Position numbers and translations under genes: made by a program. From assembly GCA_002369515.1 (NCBI GenBank), contig DFFM01000018.1, positions 76,253 to 140,252 on the forward strand: a DNA stretch of 64,000 nt, read 5' to 3'. This document shows, piece after piece, positions 1 through 6,984 of this stretch. The stretch comes from Prevotella sp. UBA3776 (GTDB lineage Bacteria > Bacteroidota > Bacteroidia > Bacteroidales > Bacteroidaceae). A model generated the notes under the pieces. It did no database searches. It was not told the DNA's origin and saw nothing but the letters and a program-made list of their open reading frames with translations. Positions within the stretch are counted from its first letter, which is position 1. Each line of letters starts with the position of its first letter.

Positions 1-440
1 AACTCCTTCTGGCTGGCCTTCATGGCCTTCTTGGCCTCGTCGTATTCGGGAGTACCCTTCTCCACGCCCACGGGCTTGCCTTCCTCTTCGGGATAGTAGC
101 GCAGGTTCTCAAGCAGCAAGGCCTCGCCCATCTTCAAAGCGGCAGCCTGCTCCTGAGCCTTGGCGCAGTCGGGAGCAAAAGCCACGGGAACGCCCAAGGC
201 CTTCTCCACAGCCTCGCGAATCTGTCCGAGCGACAATTTGGGGTTCACCTTTCCTTTGGGCTTGCCCATGTGGCTCATGATGATGAGGGCACCGCCATCG
301 GCCAGAATCTTCTTCAGCGTGGGCAGTGCGCCGCGGATGCGGGTGTCGTCGGTGATGTTACCATTCTCGTCGAGGGGTACGTTGAAATCTACACGTACGA
401 TTGCCTTTTTGCCGGCAAAGTTGAATTCGTTGATAGTCAT
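1..440 (-). CDS. pgk: Phosphoglycerate kinase, N-terminal part (runs off the window)
   Basis: Reading the minus strand from the ATG at 440 gives about 147 residues of phosphoglycerate kinase, the glycolytic enzyme that makes ATP and 3-phosphoglycerate from 1,3-bisphosphoglycerate in the cytosol. The substrate-binding signature RVDFNVP lies at residues 16-22, with Asp18 and Asn20, followed by [15 protein letters not shown] and [12 protein letters not shown], all in family order. The C-terminal two thirds, including the nucleotide site, lie outside the window. A -7-like box (TATTTTTG on the minus strand, 538-545) suggests a leader of about 90 nt. Identity is clear. Confidence 0.96.
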   Translation of the reverse strand, partial: MTINEFNFAGKKAIVRVDFNVPLDENGNITDDTRIRGALPTLKKILADGGALIIMSHMGKPKGKVNPKLSLGQIREAVEKALGVPVAFAPDCAKAQEQAAALKMGEALLLENLRYYPEEEGKPVGVEKGTPEYDEAKKAMKASQKE

Positions 441-608
441 GATGTAATTACAATTATAATGATTAGAATTTTTGATTGAAACTACGTGTTTGTTGTCTTG
501 CTTTGGTTTTATCCGTCAATAATCGTTTTACCGTATGCAAAAATACGACAAATTCTTCATATTCCGCCATACCTGACGTTTTATTTATTCTTTTTTTGCA
601 CACCACAC

Positions 609-951
609 TTGTCGTCAACGCCGCGAATGCTATTTTTGTGCCATCAACGCCAACCACAGTGGCAACGGGGAGCGTTAAACTCGGAAAACGCATTGCAAAT
701 GCTGACATTCACTGCTGAAGGATTGCCATTGCAGTAAATCATTGCGGACGCAGGGGCAGAGGACCCGAGAATGGAGGCAGCGTGGTTTTGAAAAATCATG
801 AAGTTTTAACAGTTCCCCTCTGAAGCATTCTGGAAGTGAAATGGCTGTTAGTTTGCTCATTTTTGCCGTTTTGTGCATTGCGCATTTTGCGAGAAATGTG
901 CAAAATCGTTGATTTTCCACTCGAAAATGCCGTTTTCGAGTCCATTTTTTT
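609..951 (+). ncRNA. Candidate small RNA: promoter and terminator with no ORF
   Basis: TTG at 609-611, a 19-bp gap and TATTTTTG at 631-638 fit the Bacteroidetes promoter pattern on the plus strand. A perfect hairpin (ACTCGAAAA at 919-927, loop TGCCG, TTTTCGAGT at 933-941) followed by seven T residues (945-951) fits an intrinsic terminator on the same strand. A transcript of roughly 300 nt from about 645 would carry no plausible ORF. No known RNA family was recognised. Pairing the two signals is my inference. Confidence 0.3.
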
Positions 952-999
952 CGTTTTTGTGGTTGTTTTTGACAGCAAAAAACGACTGTTAAAAAAAAT

Positions 1000-1062
1000 A
1001 ACTCACGACGATATTTTCGTAACTCACGACGATATTTTCATAACTCCCGATGCTGTTTTTCT
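1000..1062. repeat. 21-bp tandem repeat array, three units
   Basis: Units at 1000-1020, 1021-1041 and 1042-1062. The first two are identical at 20 of 21 positions (AACTCACGACGATATTTTC core). The third diverges (AACTCCCGATGCTG). The unit matches, at about 16 of 21 positions, the 21-bp repeats that follow the RAYT transposase gene at 18706-18789. Confidence 0.8.
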
Positions 1063-1216
1063 AAAGTGCTGAAATGGTGCATTTTAACAAAAATGCGATT
1101 TTTCGCATCTTTGGCGGGAAAATGTTCTTTGCTGGTTAGACGGCCCTTTTTATGAGGGTAAAATGGTATGTTTTCTTTACATTTTAACTAACCTATATTG
1201 TTCATACGTTTCTTGT

Positions 1217-1351
1217 TTTACGCTTCGCGCCTTTAACAAAACAAAGTAAAACAAAGTAAAACCAAGAAAAACCGGATGGGTACAATTAAAAACCTGTTTT
1301 TCCTTGTTTTTATTGGTTTTTATTGGTTTTTGGAAAGGCGCGTAGCGTAAA
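1217..1351. repeat. Long imperfect inverted repeat
   Basis: The outer arms TTTACGCTTCGCGCCTTT (1217-1234) and its near-complement ending at 1351 match at 17 of 18 positions. Inside them both arms continue with A/C-rich (left) and T/G-rich (right) tracts built of about 10-bp repeats (AAACAAAGTA-like), separated by roughly 25 bp. Total length is about 135 bp. It could form a long hairpin in RNA or DNA. No coding role is visible. Confidence 0.6.
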
Positions 1352-1421
1352 TCTTCTTTCTTTGTGAATAATTCAAGTTTGAGACGATATGAAAGGGTGG
1401 GGAGTTTTTGTGAGCGCGTTT

Positions 1422-1453
1422 TTTGTACGTTTCGATAATTATTTGTACCTTTG
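1422..1453 (+). promoter_or_regulatory. Candidate promoter for the HIT-ridA-queC region
   Basis: TTTG at 1422-1425, a 20-bp gap and TACCTTTG at 1446-1453 match the Bacteroidetes primary sigma factor pattern. The next plus-strand gene starts at 1687, so the leader would be about 225 nt and would contain the C-rich hairpin and the octamer repeats. Confidence 0.45.
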
Positions 1454-1530
1454 CCGAAAACTGTTGGAAGTCTGGAAAGAGAGTTCATAGTATGGGCTTT
1501 TAACTTATAAGATACTGACCCCACCCCCAA

Positions 1531-1552
1531 CCCCTCCCCTACAAGGGAGGGG
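1531..1552. repeat. C-rich/G-rich short hairpin
   Basis: CCCCTCCC (1531-1538), six-base loop and GGGAGGGG (1545-1552) form a perfect 8-bp inverted repeat. It is preceded by CCCCACCCCCAA. Elements of this look recur between genes in Bacteroidetes genomes, but their role is not known to me. Confidence 0.6.
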
Positions 1553-1580
1553 AGAGTTCACAGGGGGATTTTTGTGGGAA

Positions 1581-1663
1581 CAGATACAGACGAGCAGACA
1601 AGCAGTTGAACGGATGAACGTACGAGCAGATGAATAGATGAACAGACGTACAGACGAACAGAA
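1581..1663. repeat. Degenerate octamer repeats (AGACGAAC / AGATGAAC type)
   Basis: The stretch is made of variants of an 8-bp unit such as AGACGAGC, AGATGAAT, AGATGAAC, AGACGTAC and AGACGAAC, ending 23 bp before the HIT gene start. The copies are imperfect and the register slips in places. It resembles a decayed microsatellite. Confidence 0.55.
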
Positions 1664-1686
1664 ACCTCTTAATATATTTTGAAACC

Positions 1687-2112
1687 ATGCAAAGTGATCC
1701 CAAGCTGTGCCTCTATTGCACCAACAACCAAACCTTGCACGACCTGATGATTGAGATTTGTCCGCTCACAGTGTCGCGCGCATTTCTTTTCAAGGAGCAA
1801 ACCTATCGCGGCCGTTGCCTTGTGGCATACAACGGTCATGTGAACGACCTCAACGAGCTGTCCGACGAAGAGCGCAACGCCTTCATGGCCGATGTGGCCC
1901 GTGTGACCCGCGCCATGCAGAAAGCTTTCAATCCCGAGAAAATCAACTACGGCGCCTACAGCGACAAACTCTCGCACCTGCACTTCCACTTGGCTCCCAA
2001 ATATGTGGATGGGCCCGACTATGGCGGCACTTTCCAAATGAACCCGGGCAAGGTGTATCTCTCGGACGAGGAGTATCAGCAAATGATTGAGCAAATCAAG
2101 GCAAATCTCTGA
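1687..2112 (+). CDS. HIT (histidine triad) family protein
   Basis: 141 residues. The histidine triad His97-x-His99-x-His101 (HLHFHLAPK) near the C terminus is the nucleotide-phosphate binding and catalytic motif of HIT hydrolases/transferases, which act on nucleotide conjugates in the cytosol. An N-terminal pair of cysteines (CLYC, residues 8-11) may bind a metal, as in some HIT proteins. Length is usual for the family. The exact substrate cannot be told. It is flanked on both sides by short tandem repeats, so it may be transcribed alone. Confidence 0.85.
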   Translation: MQSDPKLCLYCTNNQTLHDLMIEICPLTVSRAFLFKEQTYRGRCLVAYNGHVNDLNELSDEERNAFMADVARVTRAMQKAFNPEKINYGAYSDKLSHLHFHLAPKYVDGPDYGGTFQMNPGKVYLSDEEYQQMIEQIKANL

Positions 2113-2114
2113 TA

Positions 2115-2177
2115 GTTTACGGTTTACAGTTTACGGTTTACGGTTTACAGTTTACAGTTTACGGTTTACGGTTTACA
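2115..2177. repeat. Heptamer tandem repeat GTTTACR, nine copies
   Basis: Nine uninterrupted 7-bp units alternate between GTTTACG and GTTTACA and fill most of the gap between the HIT gene stop (2112) and the ridA start (2199). Every unit matches the consensus, so the array is young or under selection. On the complementary strand the unit reads YGTAAAC. Confidence 0.9.
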
Positions 2178-2198
2178 GATTTAAGAATACAATTTATT

Positions 2199-2573
2199 AT
2201 GAAAGCAATTAGTACAGCCAAGGCCCCTGCGGCCATCGGTCCTTATAGTCAGGCCATCGAGGCCAACGGATTTGTTTATGCCAGCGGACAGCTGCCCATC
2301 GACCCGGCAACGGGAGCTTTTCCTGAGGGTGGCATCAAGGAACAGACTCGGCAGTCGCTGCTCAACGCGCAGGCCATTCTGCGCGAGGCCGGACTCGACC
2401 TCTGCAACGTGGTGAAGACCACCGTGCTGCTGAGCGACATCGCCAACTTCGGCCCCATGAACGAGGTGTATGCTGAAATGTTCAGTGCACCGTTCCCCGC
2501 CCGCTCGGCCTTCGCCGTGAAGGATCTGCCCAAGGGGGCGCTGGTGGAAATAGAGTGCATCGCTGCGAAGTAG
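2199..2573 (+). CDS. ridA: RidA family reactive imine/enamine deaminase
   Basis: 124 residues, the usual length of RidA (YjgF/YER057c/UK114). These cytosolic trimers hydrolyse reactive enamine/imine intermediates released by PLP enzymes. The family signatures are present: PYSQAI (15-20), ASGQLP (28-33), Arg102 in PARSAF, which binds the substrate carboxylate, and the end motif VEIECIA with Glu119. It lies 39 bp upstream of queC on the same strand, but no functional link is evident. Confidence 0.95.
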   Translation: MKAISTAKAPAAIGPYSQAIEANGFVYASGQLPIDPATGAFPEGGIKEQTRQSLLNAQAILREAGLDLCNVVKTTVLLSDIANFGPMNEVYAEMFSAPFPARSAFAVKDLPKGALVEIECIAAK

Positions 2574-2612
2574 GCGGCCATGGCTAACACATGTATTTAG
2601 AGCATTGGGTTG

Positions 2613-3266
2613 ATGAAAGACTCTGTGATCATTGTGAGTGGCGGTATGGACAGCATTACGCTGCTCTACGACTATAGGGAACGTATCGCCTTGGCCGTTT
2701 CGTTCGATTATGGTTCGAACCACAACGGGCGCGAGATTCCTTTTGCGCGGTTGCATTGCGAGCGGCTGGGCATTGAGCACGTCACCATTCCCCTAGGTTT
2801 CATGCACCACTATTTCAAGAGCTCGCTGCTCGAAGGAGCCGAAGCCATTCCTGAGGGCAGCTATGCCGACGACAACATGCAGAGCACCGTGGTGCCCTTC
2901 CGCAACGGCATTATGCTGAGCGTGGCCGTGGGAATGGCCGAAAGCCGCGGATTGCACCATGTGATGATGGCCAACCATGGGGGCGACCACGCCATTTATC
3001 CCGACTGCCGGGCTGAGTTTGTCAGTGCCTTCGACGAGGCGGCCCGGGCCGGCACCTACATCGGCGTGAGCCTGCTGGCCCCCTACACACATCTCACCAA
3101 GGCCGACATCGCCCGTCGAGGCAAGCAGCTGGGCATCGACTATGCCGAGACGTGGAGCTGCTACAAGGGCGGCGAGAAACACTGCGGACGCTGCGGCACC
3201 TGTCTGGAACGTCGGCAGGCGCTGGCCGAAGCAGGCGTGGAAGACCACACAGAATATGACGAGTGA
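2613..3266 (+). CDS. queC: 7-cyano-7-deazaguanine synthase QueC
   Basis: 217 residues from the ATG at 2613; a TTG at 2610 is in frame but less likely. QueC converts 7-carboxy-7-deazaguanine to preQ0 with ATP and ammonia in the queuosine pathway. The PP-loop ATP motif SGGMDS sits at residues 9-14, and the C-terminal zinc site appears as WSCYKGGEKHCGRCGTC. Length is typical. Other queuosine genes are not in the window. Confidence 0.96.
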   Translation: MKDSVIIVSGGMDSITLLYDYRERIALAVSFDYGSNHNGREIPFARLHCERLGIEHVTIPLGFMHHYFKSSLLEGAEAIPEGSYADDNMQSTVVPFRNGIMLSVAVGMAESRGLHHVMMANHGGDHAIYPDCRAEFVSAFDEAARAGTYIGVSLLAPYTHLTKADIARRGKQLGIDYAETWSCYKGGEKHCGRCGTCLERRQALAEAGVEDHTEYDE

Positions 3267-3283
3267 AGAACGGCGAATGATGA

Positions 3284-4333
3284 ATGAAGAATAAAAGGCG
3301 CATTCCAAGGACAAAGGATGAACTGAAGCACAGATGGAAAGTGTTCAGCCGCTGGCAAAGGCTTCCCCACAGGGTGAAACCTCTGTCAACGGCTGAGCAC
3401 GATTGTCCCACCTGCCATACCCACTATCAGGGAAACTTTTGTCCGCGTTGCGGACAGTCGGCGGCAGTGGGGCGCTACTCGTTCAAGAAGGCTTTCTTGC
3501 TCTTCCTCGATGTGTGGGGCATGGGCAACCGTGGCATGTACCACACGTTGCGCGACCTCATGCTTCGTCCGGGCTACATGGTGCGCGACTATCTCATGGG
3601 CATGCAGATGGCCTATTTCCCGCCGTTCAAGATGCTGTTTCTGCTCACCACCTTGTCCATCATCGTGGCCAATGGACTGAACATCAGGGGGCTGGTAAAG
3701 GAAGATGCTAAATCGGAATCATTTACAGACTTGTTCGGAGAAGACGACGAAAACGAAAAAAGCGCTTCTCTGAAGAAAAGTGACGCTGCACTGAAGGTTG
3801 ATACTGTGAGCATGGGCGACTCGGTTGACAGTGGCAAGAAGAACATGGTGGTCAAGAACGTGAGTCCCGTACAAACAGAAATCAAGGTCAAGAAGGGGGA
3901 GGGCAGTTCTCTTATTGCTCCCAAGTTCAAGAAATTCGACAGATATTTGTGGAAGTTGCGCGAGAAGTTCCCCAACATCGTCAGCCTGCTGCTGCTTTTC
4001 CTGCTGTCGGGATTCTACTATCTTTTCTTCCGCAAGATGAAAACCATCGAAAACATCTGTTTTTCGGAGTTTTTCATTGCCAGTGTCTATTTCTCCAACA
4101 TGATGTCGATCCTGGCCATCGTGTTCTCGTTTTTCTGCATGAGCAACAGCATGCTGGCCTATTTGTTGCCAGTAGTCATGCAAGTGGTTGCGTTTAAGCA
4201 GTTCTCGGGCTTCAGGCTGAAGAAGGTCGTTTCCCGAATGTTAGCTTCCGTTTCGCTGGCTGTGCTGACCGCAACACTGTTTGTTGCTCTTTATTTGTTC
4301 ACACTGATGGGGCTTTCTGCCTTGATGGAGTAG
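3284..4333 (+). CDS. DUF3667 family membrane protein
   Basis: 349 residues. A zinc-ribbon-like segment CPTCHTHYQGNFCPRCGQ (about residues 41-58) is followed by a stretch with LRDLMLRPGYMVRDYLMG and YFPPF, as in the DUF3667 family of Bacteroidetes. Hydrophobic segments follow: one near 115-130 and about three in the C-terminal third. The middle (about 135-215) is charged and probably faces solvent. The family has no established function. It starts 17 bp after queC and may be cotranscribed with it. Confidence 0.8.
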   Translation: MKNKRRIPRTKDELKHRWKVFSRWQRLPHRVKPLSTAEHDCPTCHTHYQGNFCPRCGQSAAVGRYSFKKAFLLFLDVWGMGNRGMYHTLRDLMLRPGYMVRDYLMGMQMAYFPPFKMLFLLTTLSIIVANGLNIRGLVKEDAKSESFTDLFGEDDENEKSASLKKSDAALKVDTVSMGDSVDSGKKNMVVKNVSPVQTEIKVKKGEGSSLIAPKFKKFDRYLWKLREKFPNIVSLLLLFLLSGFYYLFFRKMKTIENICFSEFFIASVYFSNMMSILAIVFSFFCMSNSMLAYLLPVVMQVVAFKQFSGFRLKKVVSRMLASVSLAVLTATLFVALYLFTLMGLSALME

Positions 4334-4360
4334 GCACTCCTCTTGTTTCCCTCTTGTTTC

Positions 4361-5791
4361 TTATCCGAAAAGTGCGCGCAGGGCTTCTTCCACCTTGCGC
4401 ACAGGGTGCAGCTCTATGTTGAATTTCTTGCGGTTGAGCCCCGACAGGTTGTATTGGGGAATGATGATGTGGCTGAAACCGAGCTTTTCGGCCTCGGCAA
4501 TGCGCTGCTCAATGCGGCTGACGGGGCGCACCTCGCCGCTCAGCCCCACCTCGCCAGCCATGCACCAACCGCTCTCGATGGGCGTATCGACGTTGCTGGA
4601 GAGAACGGCCGCGATGACGCTCAGGTCCATGGCCAGGTCGGTGACGCGCAGGCCGCCTGCAATGTTGATGAACACGTCTTTCTGCACAAGTTTGAATCCC
4701 ACACGTTTTTCGAGCACGGCCAGCAGCATGTTGAGCCGACGCTGGTCGAACCCAGTGGCCGACCGCTGGGGGGTGCCGTAGGCGGCGGTGCTCACCAGGG
4801 CCTGCGTCTCCACCAGGAACGGGCGTATGCCCTCGATGGCGCTTGAGATGGCGATGCCCGAGAGTCCGTCGTGGTCTTGTGTGAGCAGCAGTTCCGATGG
4901 GTTGCTCACTTGGCGCAGCCCCGTCTGCTGCATTTCGTAGATGCCCAGTTCGGACGTTGAGCCAAAGCGGTTCTTGATGCTGCGCAGAATGCGGTACATG
5001 TAGTGTTGGTCGCCCTCAAACTGGATGACCGTATCGACGATGTGCTCGAGTATCTTCGGGCCGGCCAGGGTTCCCTCTTTGGTGATGTGTCCGATGAGAA
5101 TGACGGGGATGCCGCTCGACTTGGCAAAGCGGAGCAGGGCAGAGGCGCACTCGCGCACCTGGCTGATGCTGCCGGGCGAACTGTCAACGTCCTCGGTGCT
5201 GATGGTCTGTATGGAGTCGATGATGACCAGGTCGGGCACCACCTCCTTGATGTGGCTGAAGATGGCTTCGAGCGAAGTCTCGCACAATATGAGCAGGTGG
5301 TCGGAGTCTGCATCGAGGGCCGCTGCTTGGTTGGCGTCGGGCTGTGGGTGCCTGACAATGCGCTCGGCCCTCATTTTCAGCTGGTGCTGGCTTTCCTCAC
5401 CGCTCACGTAGAGAATCTTTCGGTCGGTTATTTGCAGTGCAGTCTGCAGTGAGAGTGTGCTCTTGCCGATGCCGGGCTCGCCGCCCAGCAGCACGATGCT
5501 GCCCGGCACCAGCCCGCCTCCCAACACGCGGTTCAGCTCCTCGTCGTGCATGTCGATGCGCGGTTCGTCCTTGGCGCTGATGTCGCGCAGCCGCATGGGC
5601 TGGTTGCGGTGGCTCAGCCGTTCGTTGCGCACGGTGGTGGCTGCCGAGCGGGCGGCCATGGTGCCGCTTTCGTTGGCAATGCGTATTTCCTTGAAGGTGT
5701 TCCACTGTCCGCAGGCGGGACATTTGCCTATCCACTTTGCACTCTCTTGTCCGCAGTTGGAGCAGACGTATGCTATTTTGTCTTTTGCCAT
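4361..5791 (-). CDS. radA: DNA repair protein RadA
   Basis: 476 residues from MAKDK at 5791; an upstream in-frame ATG at 5848 lies at the promoter and is unlikely. RadA is a RecA-like ATPase that drives branch migration in recombination. The zinc finger uses Cys10, Cys13, Cys24 and Cys27. The Walker A motif GGEPGIGKST is at 103-112, the RadA-specific KNRFG motif is near residue 270, and a Lon-like C-terminal domain follows. It is convergent with the DUF3667 gene, 27 bp apart, and divergent from the solute-binding protein gene. Confidence 0.97.
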   Translation of the reverse strand: MAKDKIAYVCSNCGQESAKWIGKCPACGQWNTFKEIRIANESGTMAARSAATTVRNERLSHRNQPMRLRDISAKDEPRIDMHDEELNRVLGGGLVPGSIVLLGGEPGIGKSTLSLQTALQITDRKILYVSGEESQHQLKMRAERIVRHPQPDANQAAALDADSDHLLILCETSLEAIFSHIKEVVPDLVIIDSIQTISTEDVDSSPGSISQVRECASALLRFAKSSGIPVILIGHITKEGTLAGPKILEHIVDTVIQFEGDQHYMYRILRSIKNRFGSTSELGIYEMQQTGLRQVSNPSELLLTQDHDGLSGIAISSAIEGIRPFLVETQALVSTAAYGTPQRSATGFDQRRLNMLLAVLEKRVGFKLVQKDVFINIAGGLRVTDLAMDLSVIAAVLSSNVDTPIESGWCMAGEVGLSGEVRPVSRIEQRIAEAEKLGFSHIIIPQYNLSGLNRKKFNIELHPVRKVEEALRALFG

Positions 5792-5845
5792 GATTCGAAG
5801 CCGAATGAGTTGGTTGTTTTTCTTGAAAAGTGATGTTGTTGCTGA

Positions 5846-5877
5846 CAAAAGTACAAAAATATTTTTTTACTTTCAAA
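5846..5877 (-). promoter_or_regulatory. radA promoter
   Basis: On the minus strand TTTG (877-874 of the 5800 block, i.e. 5874-5877), a 20-bp gap and TACTTTTG (5846-5853) match the Bacteroidetes consensus, about 55 bp before the chosen radA start. This supports the start at 5791. Confidence 0.55.
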
Positions 5878-5886
5878 GGTTTTTAT

Positions 5887-5894
5887 TAATTTTG
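5887..5894 (+). promoter_or_regulatory. -7 box ahead of the solute-binding protein gene
   Basis: TAATTTTG followed by C is a perfect TAnnTTTG box. No clear TTTG lies 17-23 bp upstream. Transcription from here would give a leader of about 110 nt containing the hairpin at 5947-5988. Confidence 0.4.
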
Positions 5895-5946
5895 CACCGT
5901 CGAAAAGGAATTCGGCTAATATCGCACATTAATTTTATATCAACCG

Positions 5947-5988
5947 AAGGGCGACTCTCGTTTCTGAAACGCTGGGTAGCCCTTTTTT
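5947..5988 (+). terminator. Terminator-like hairpin in the leader of the gene at 6013
   Basis: AAGGGC (5947-5952) pairs with GCCCTT (979-984 of the 5900 block), enclosing a second small stem CGTTT-CTG-AAACG (5959-5971), and six T residues follow (5983-5988). It lies between a -7 box and the gene start, which is the arrangement of an attenuator. No known riboswitch class was recognised. Confidence 0.45.
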
Positions 5989-6012
5989 CAAAAAAAACTA
6001 CGGACGTAAGAG

Positions 6013-6957
6013 ATGAAGAAATCCTTCGCATCGCTCTATATATTAATAGGTGTAGGCTGTCTGCTGATGGTCTGCACACTGGTGGCTTCGTGCGGGCAGT
6101 CGTACGAGGAGCACCAGCGCATCACCCGGGCCGAGCGTAAGCGGCTGGCGCGCGAAGACTCCGCCGCGCTGAAAATTGGCGTCACGCCAACGCTGGACTG
6201 CCTGCCCGTTTGGCTGGCCAAGGAACGACGGCTGTTCGACACGCTCGGAGCCGACGTACGCCCCAAGGCGTTCAACTCGCATCTGGACTGTCAGGAAGCC
6301 TTGCTGAAAGGAAAAGTGGAGGGATGTTTCACCGACATAGTGCGGGCTGAGCGCATGATGAAACGCGGCACACCCCTGCAGTATGCAACGGCCACCAACG
6401 CCTATTGGCTGTTTGTCAGCAACCGTCTGGCCCGTGTGAAGGAAGTGAAGCAGATGAACGACAAGATGGTGGCCATCACCAACCATTCGGCCACCGACAT
6501 GATGGTGCAGACCTGGGTTGACAGTGCCAAGATGCAGCAAACCAGCGTGTTCCGTGTCCCCGTGAACGATGTGCTGATAAGAATGCTCATGCTCCGCAAC
6601 AACGAGATGGATGCCGTCATGGTGACTGAGCCGCAGGCCACCGAAGCCCTGCTCTTCAAGCACCGCAAACTGAAGGACAGCCGCGACATGGACCTGAGGA
6701 TGGGAGCCGTGGTGTTCAGAACCAAGGGCATGGGCGACAAGGCCCGCAAAAAACAGTTGGAAGTGTTCGTCAAGGCTTACAACATGGCTTGCGACTCCAT
6801 CAACCAGAAGGGATTGAAGCACTATGCCGACCTGATAAAGAAACACACGAAGGCCGACGACAAGGTGATCGAGGCGCTGCCCAAACTCAAGTTCGAACAT
6901 GCCGCGCCGCCTCGGCAAAAAGACATAGAAGCAGCCCGCAAATGGCTGGGGAAATAG
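6013..6957 (+). CDS. Lipoprotein solute-binding protein, NMT1/THI5-like
   Basis: 314 residues. The N terminus is a lipoprotein signal peptide with the lipobox ending VASC (Cys about residue 27), so the protein should be anchored in the cell envelope. The mature part has the two-lobe layout of ABC substrate-binding proteins of the NMT1/THI5-like class (ALKIGVTPTLDCLPVWLAKE, then NDVLIRMLMLRNNEMDAVMVTEPQA). No ABC ATPase or permease is adjacent; the next gene encodes a TPR protein 27 bp downstream. The ligand is unknown. Confidence 0.75.
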   Translation: MKKSFASLYILIGVGCLLMVCTLVASCGQSYEEHQRITRAERKRLAREDSAALKIGVTPTLDCLPVWLAKERRLFDTLGADVRPKAFNSHLDCQEALLKGKVEGCFTDIVRAERMMKRGTPLQYATATNAYWLFVSNRLARVKEVKQMNDKMVAITNHSATDMMVQTWVDSAKMQQTSVFRVPVNDVLIRMLMLRNNEMDAVMVTEPQATEALLFKHRKLKDSRDMDLRMGAVVFRTKGMGDKARKKQLEVFVKAYNMACDSINQKGLKHYADLIKKHTKADDKVIEALPKLKFEHAAPPRQKDIEAARKWLGK

Positions 6958-6984
6958 TTATCTTCCATCACGTACTGACAGAAA

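Larger units (their letters stand above)
441..1686. other. Gene-free intergenic stretch rich in repeats and hairpins
   Basis: No reading frame here resembles a protein family; the short ORFs have low-complexity or biased translations. The stretch contains a promoter/terminator pair without an ORF (609-951), a 21-bp tandem array (1000-1062), a long imperfect inverted repeat (1217-1351), a promoter probably serving the HIT gene (1422-1453), a C-rich hairpin (1531-1552) and degenerate octamer repeats (about 1581-1663). Each is listed separately. Confidence 0.7.

Noticed and set aside
1000..1062. CRISPR array
   Set aside because: Three adjacent 21-bp units without spacers and no cas genes.
1177..1530. 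117-codon minus-strand ORF in the first gene-free stretch
   Set aside because: It reads through the long inverted repeat and A/T-rich tracts, has no family resemblance and no convincing start signal.
2115..2177. Telomere-like sequence or plasmid iteron
   Set aside because: The heptamer resembles telomere repeats only in appearance. It is internal, between ordinary genes, and there is no replication initiator gene nearby.
4395..5833. Long plus-strand ORFs opposite radA
   Set aside because: They are antisense shadows of radA with low-quality, GC-driven translations; radA is complete and conserved.
5895..6012. TPP riboswitch ahead of the NMT1/THI5-like gene
   Set aside because: The conserved TPP riboswitch elements (CTGAGA and the pyrophosphate-sensing helix) are absent; only a generic hairpin with a T run is seen.
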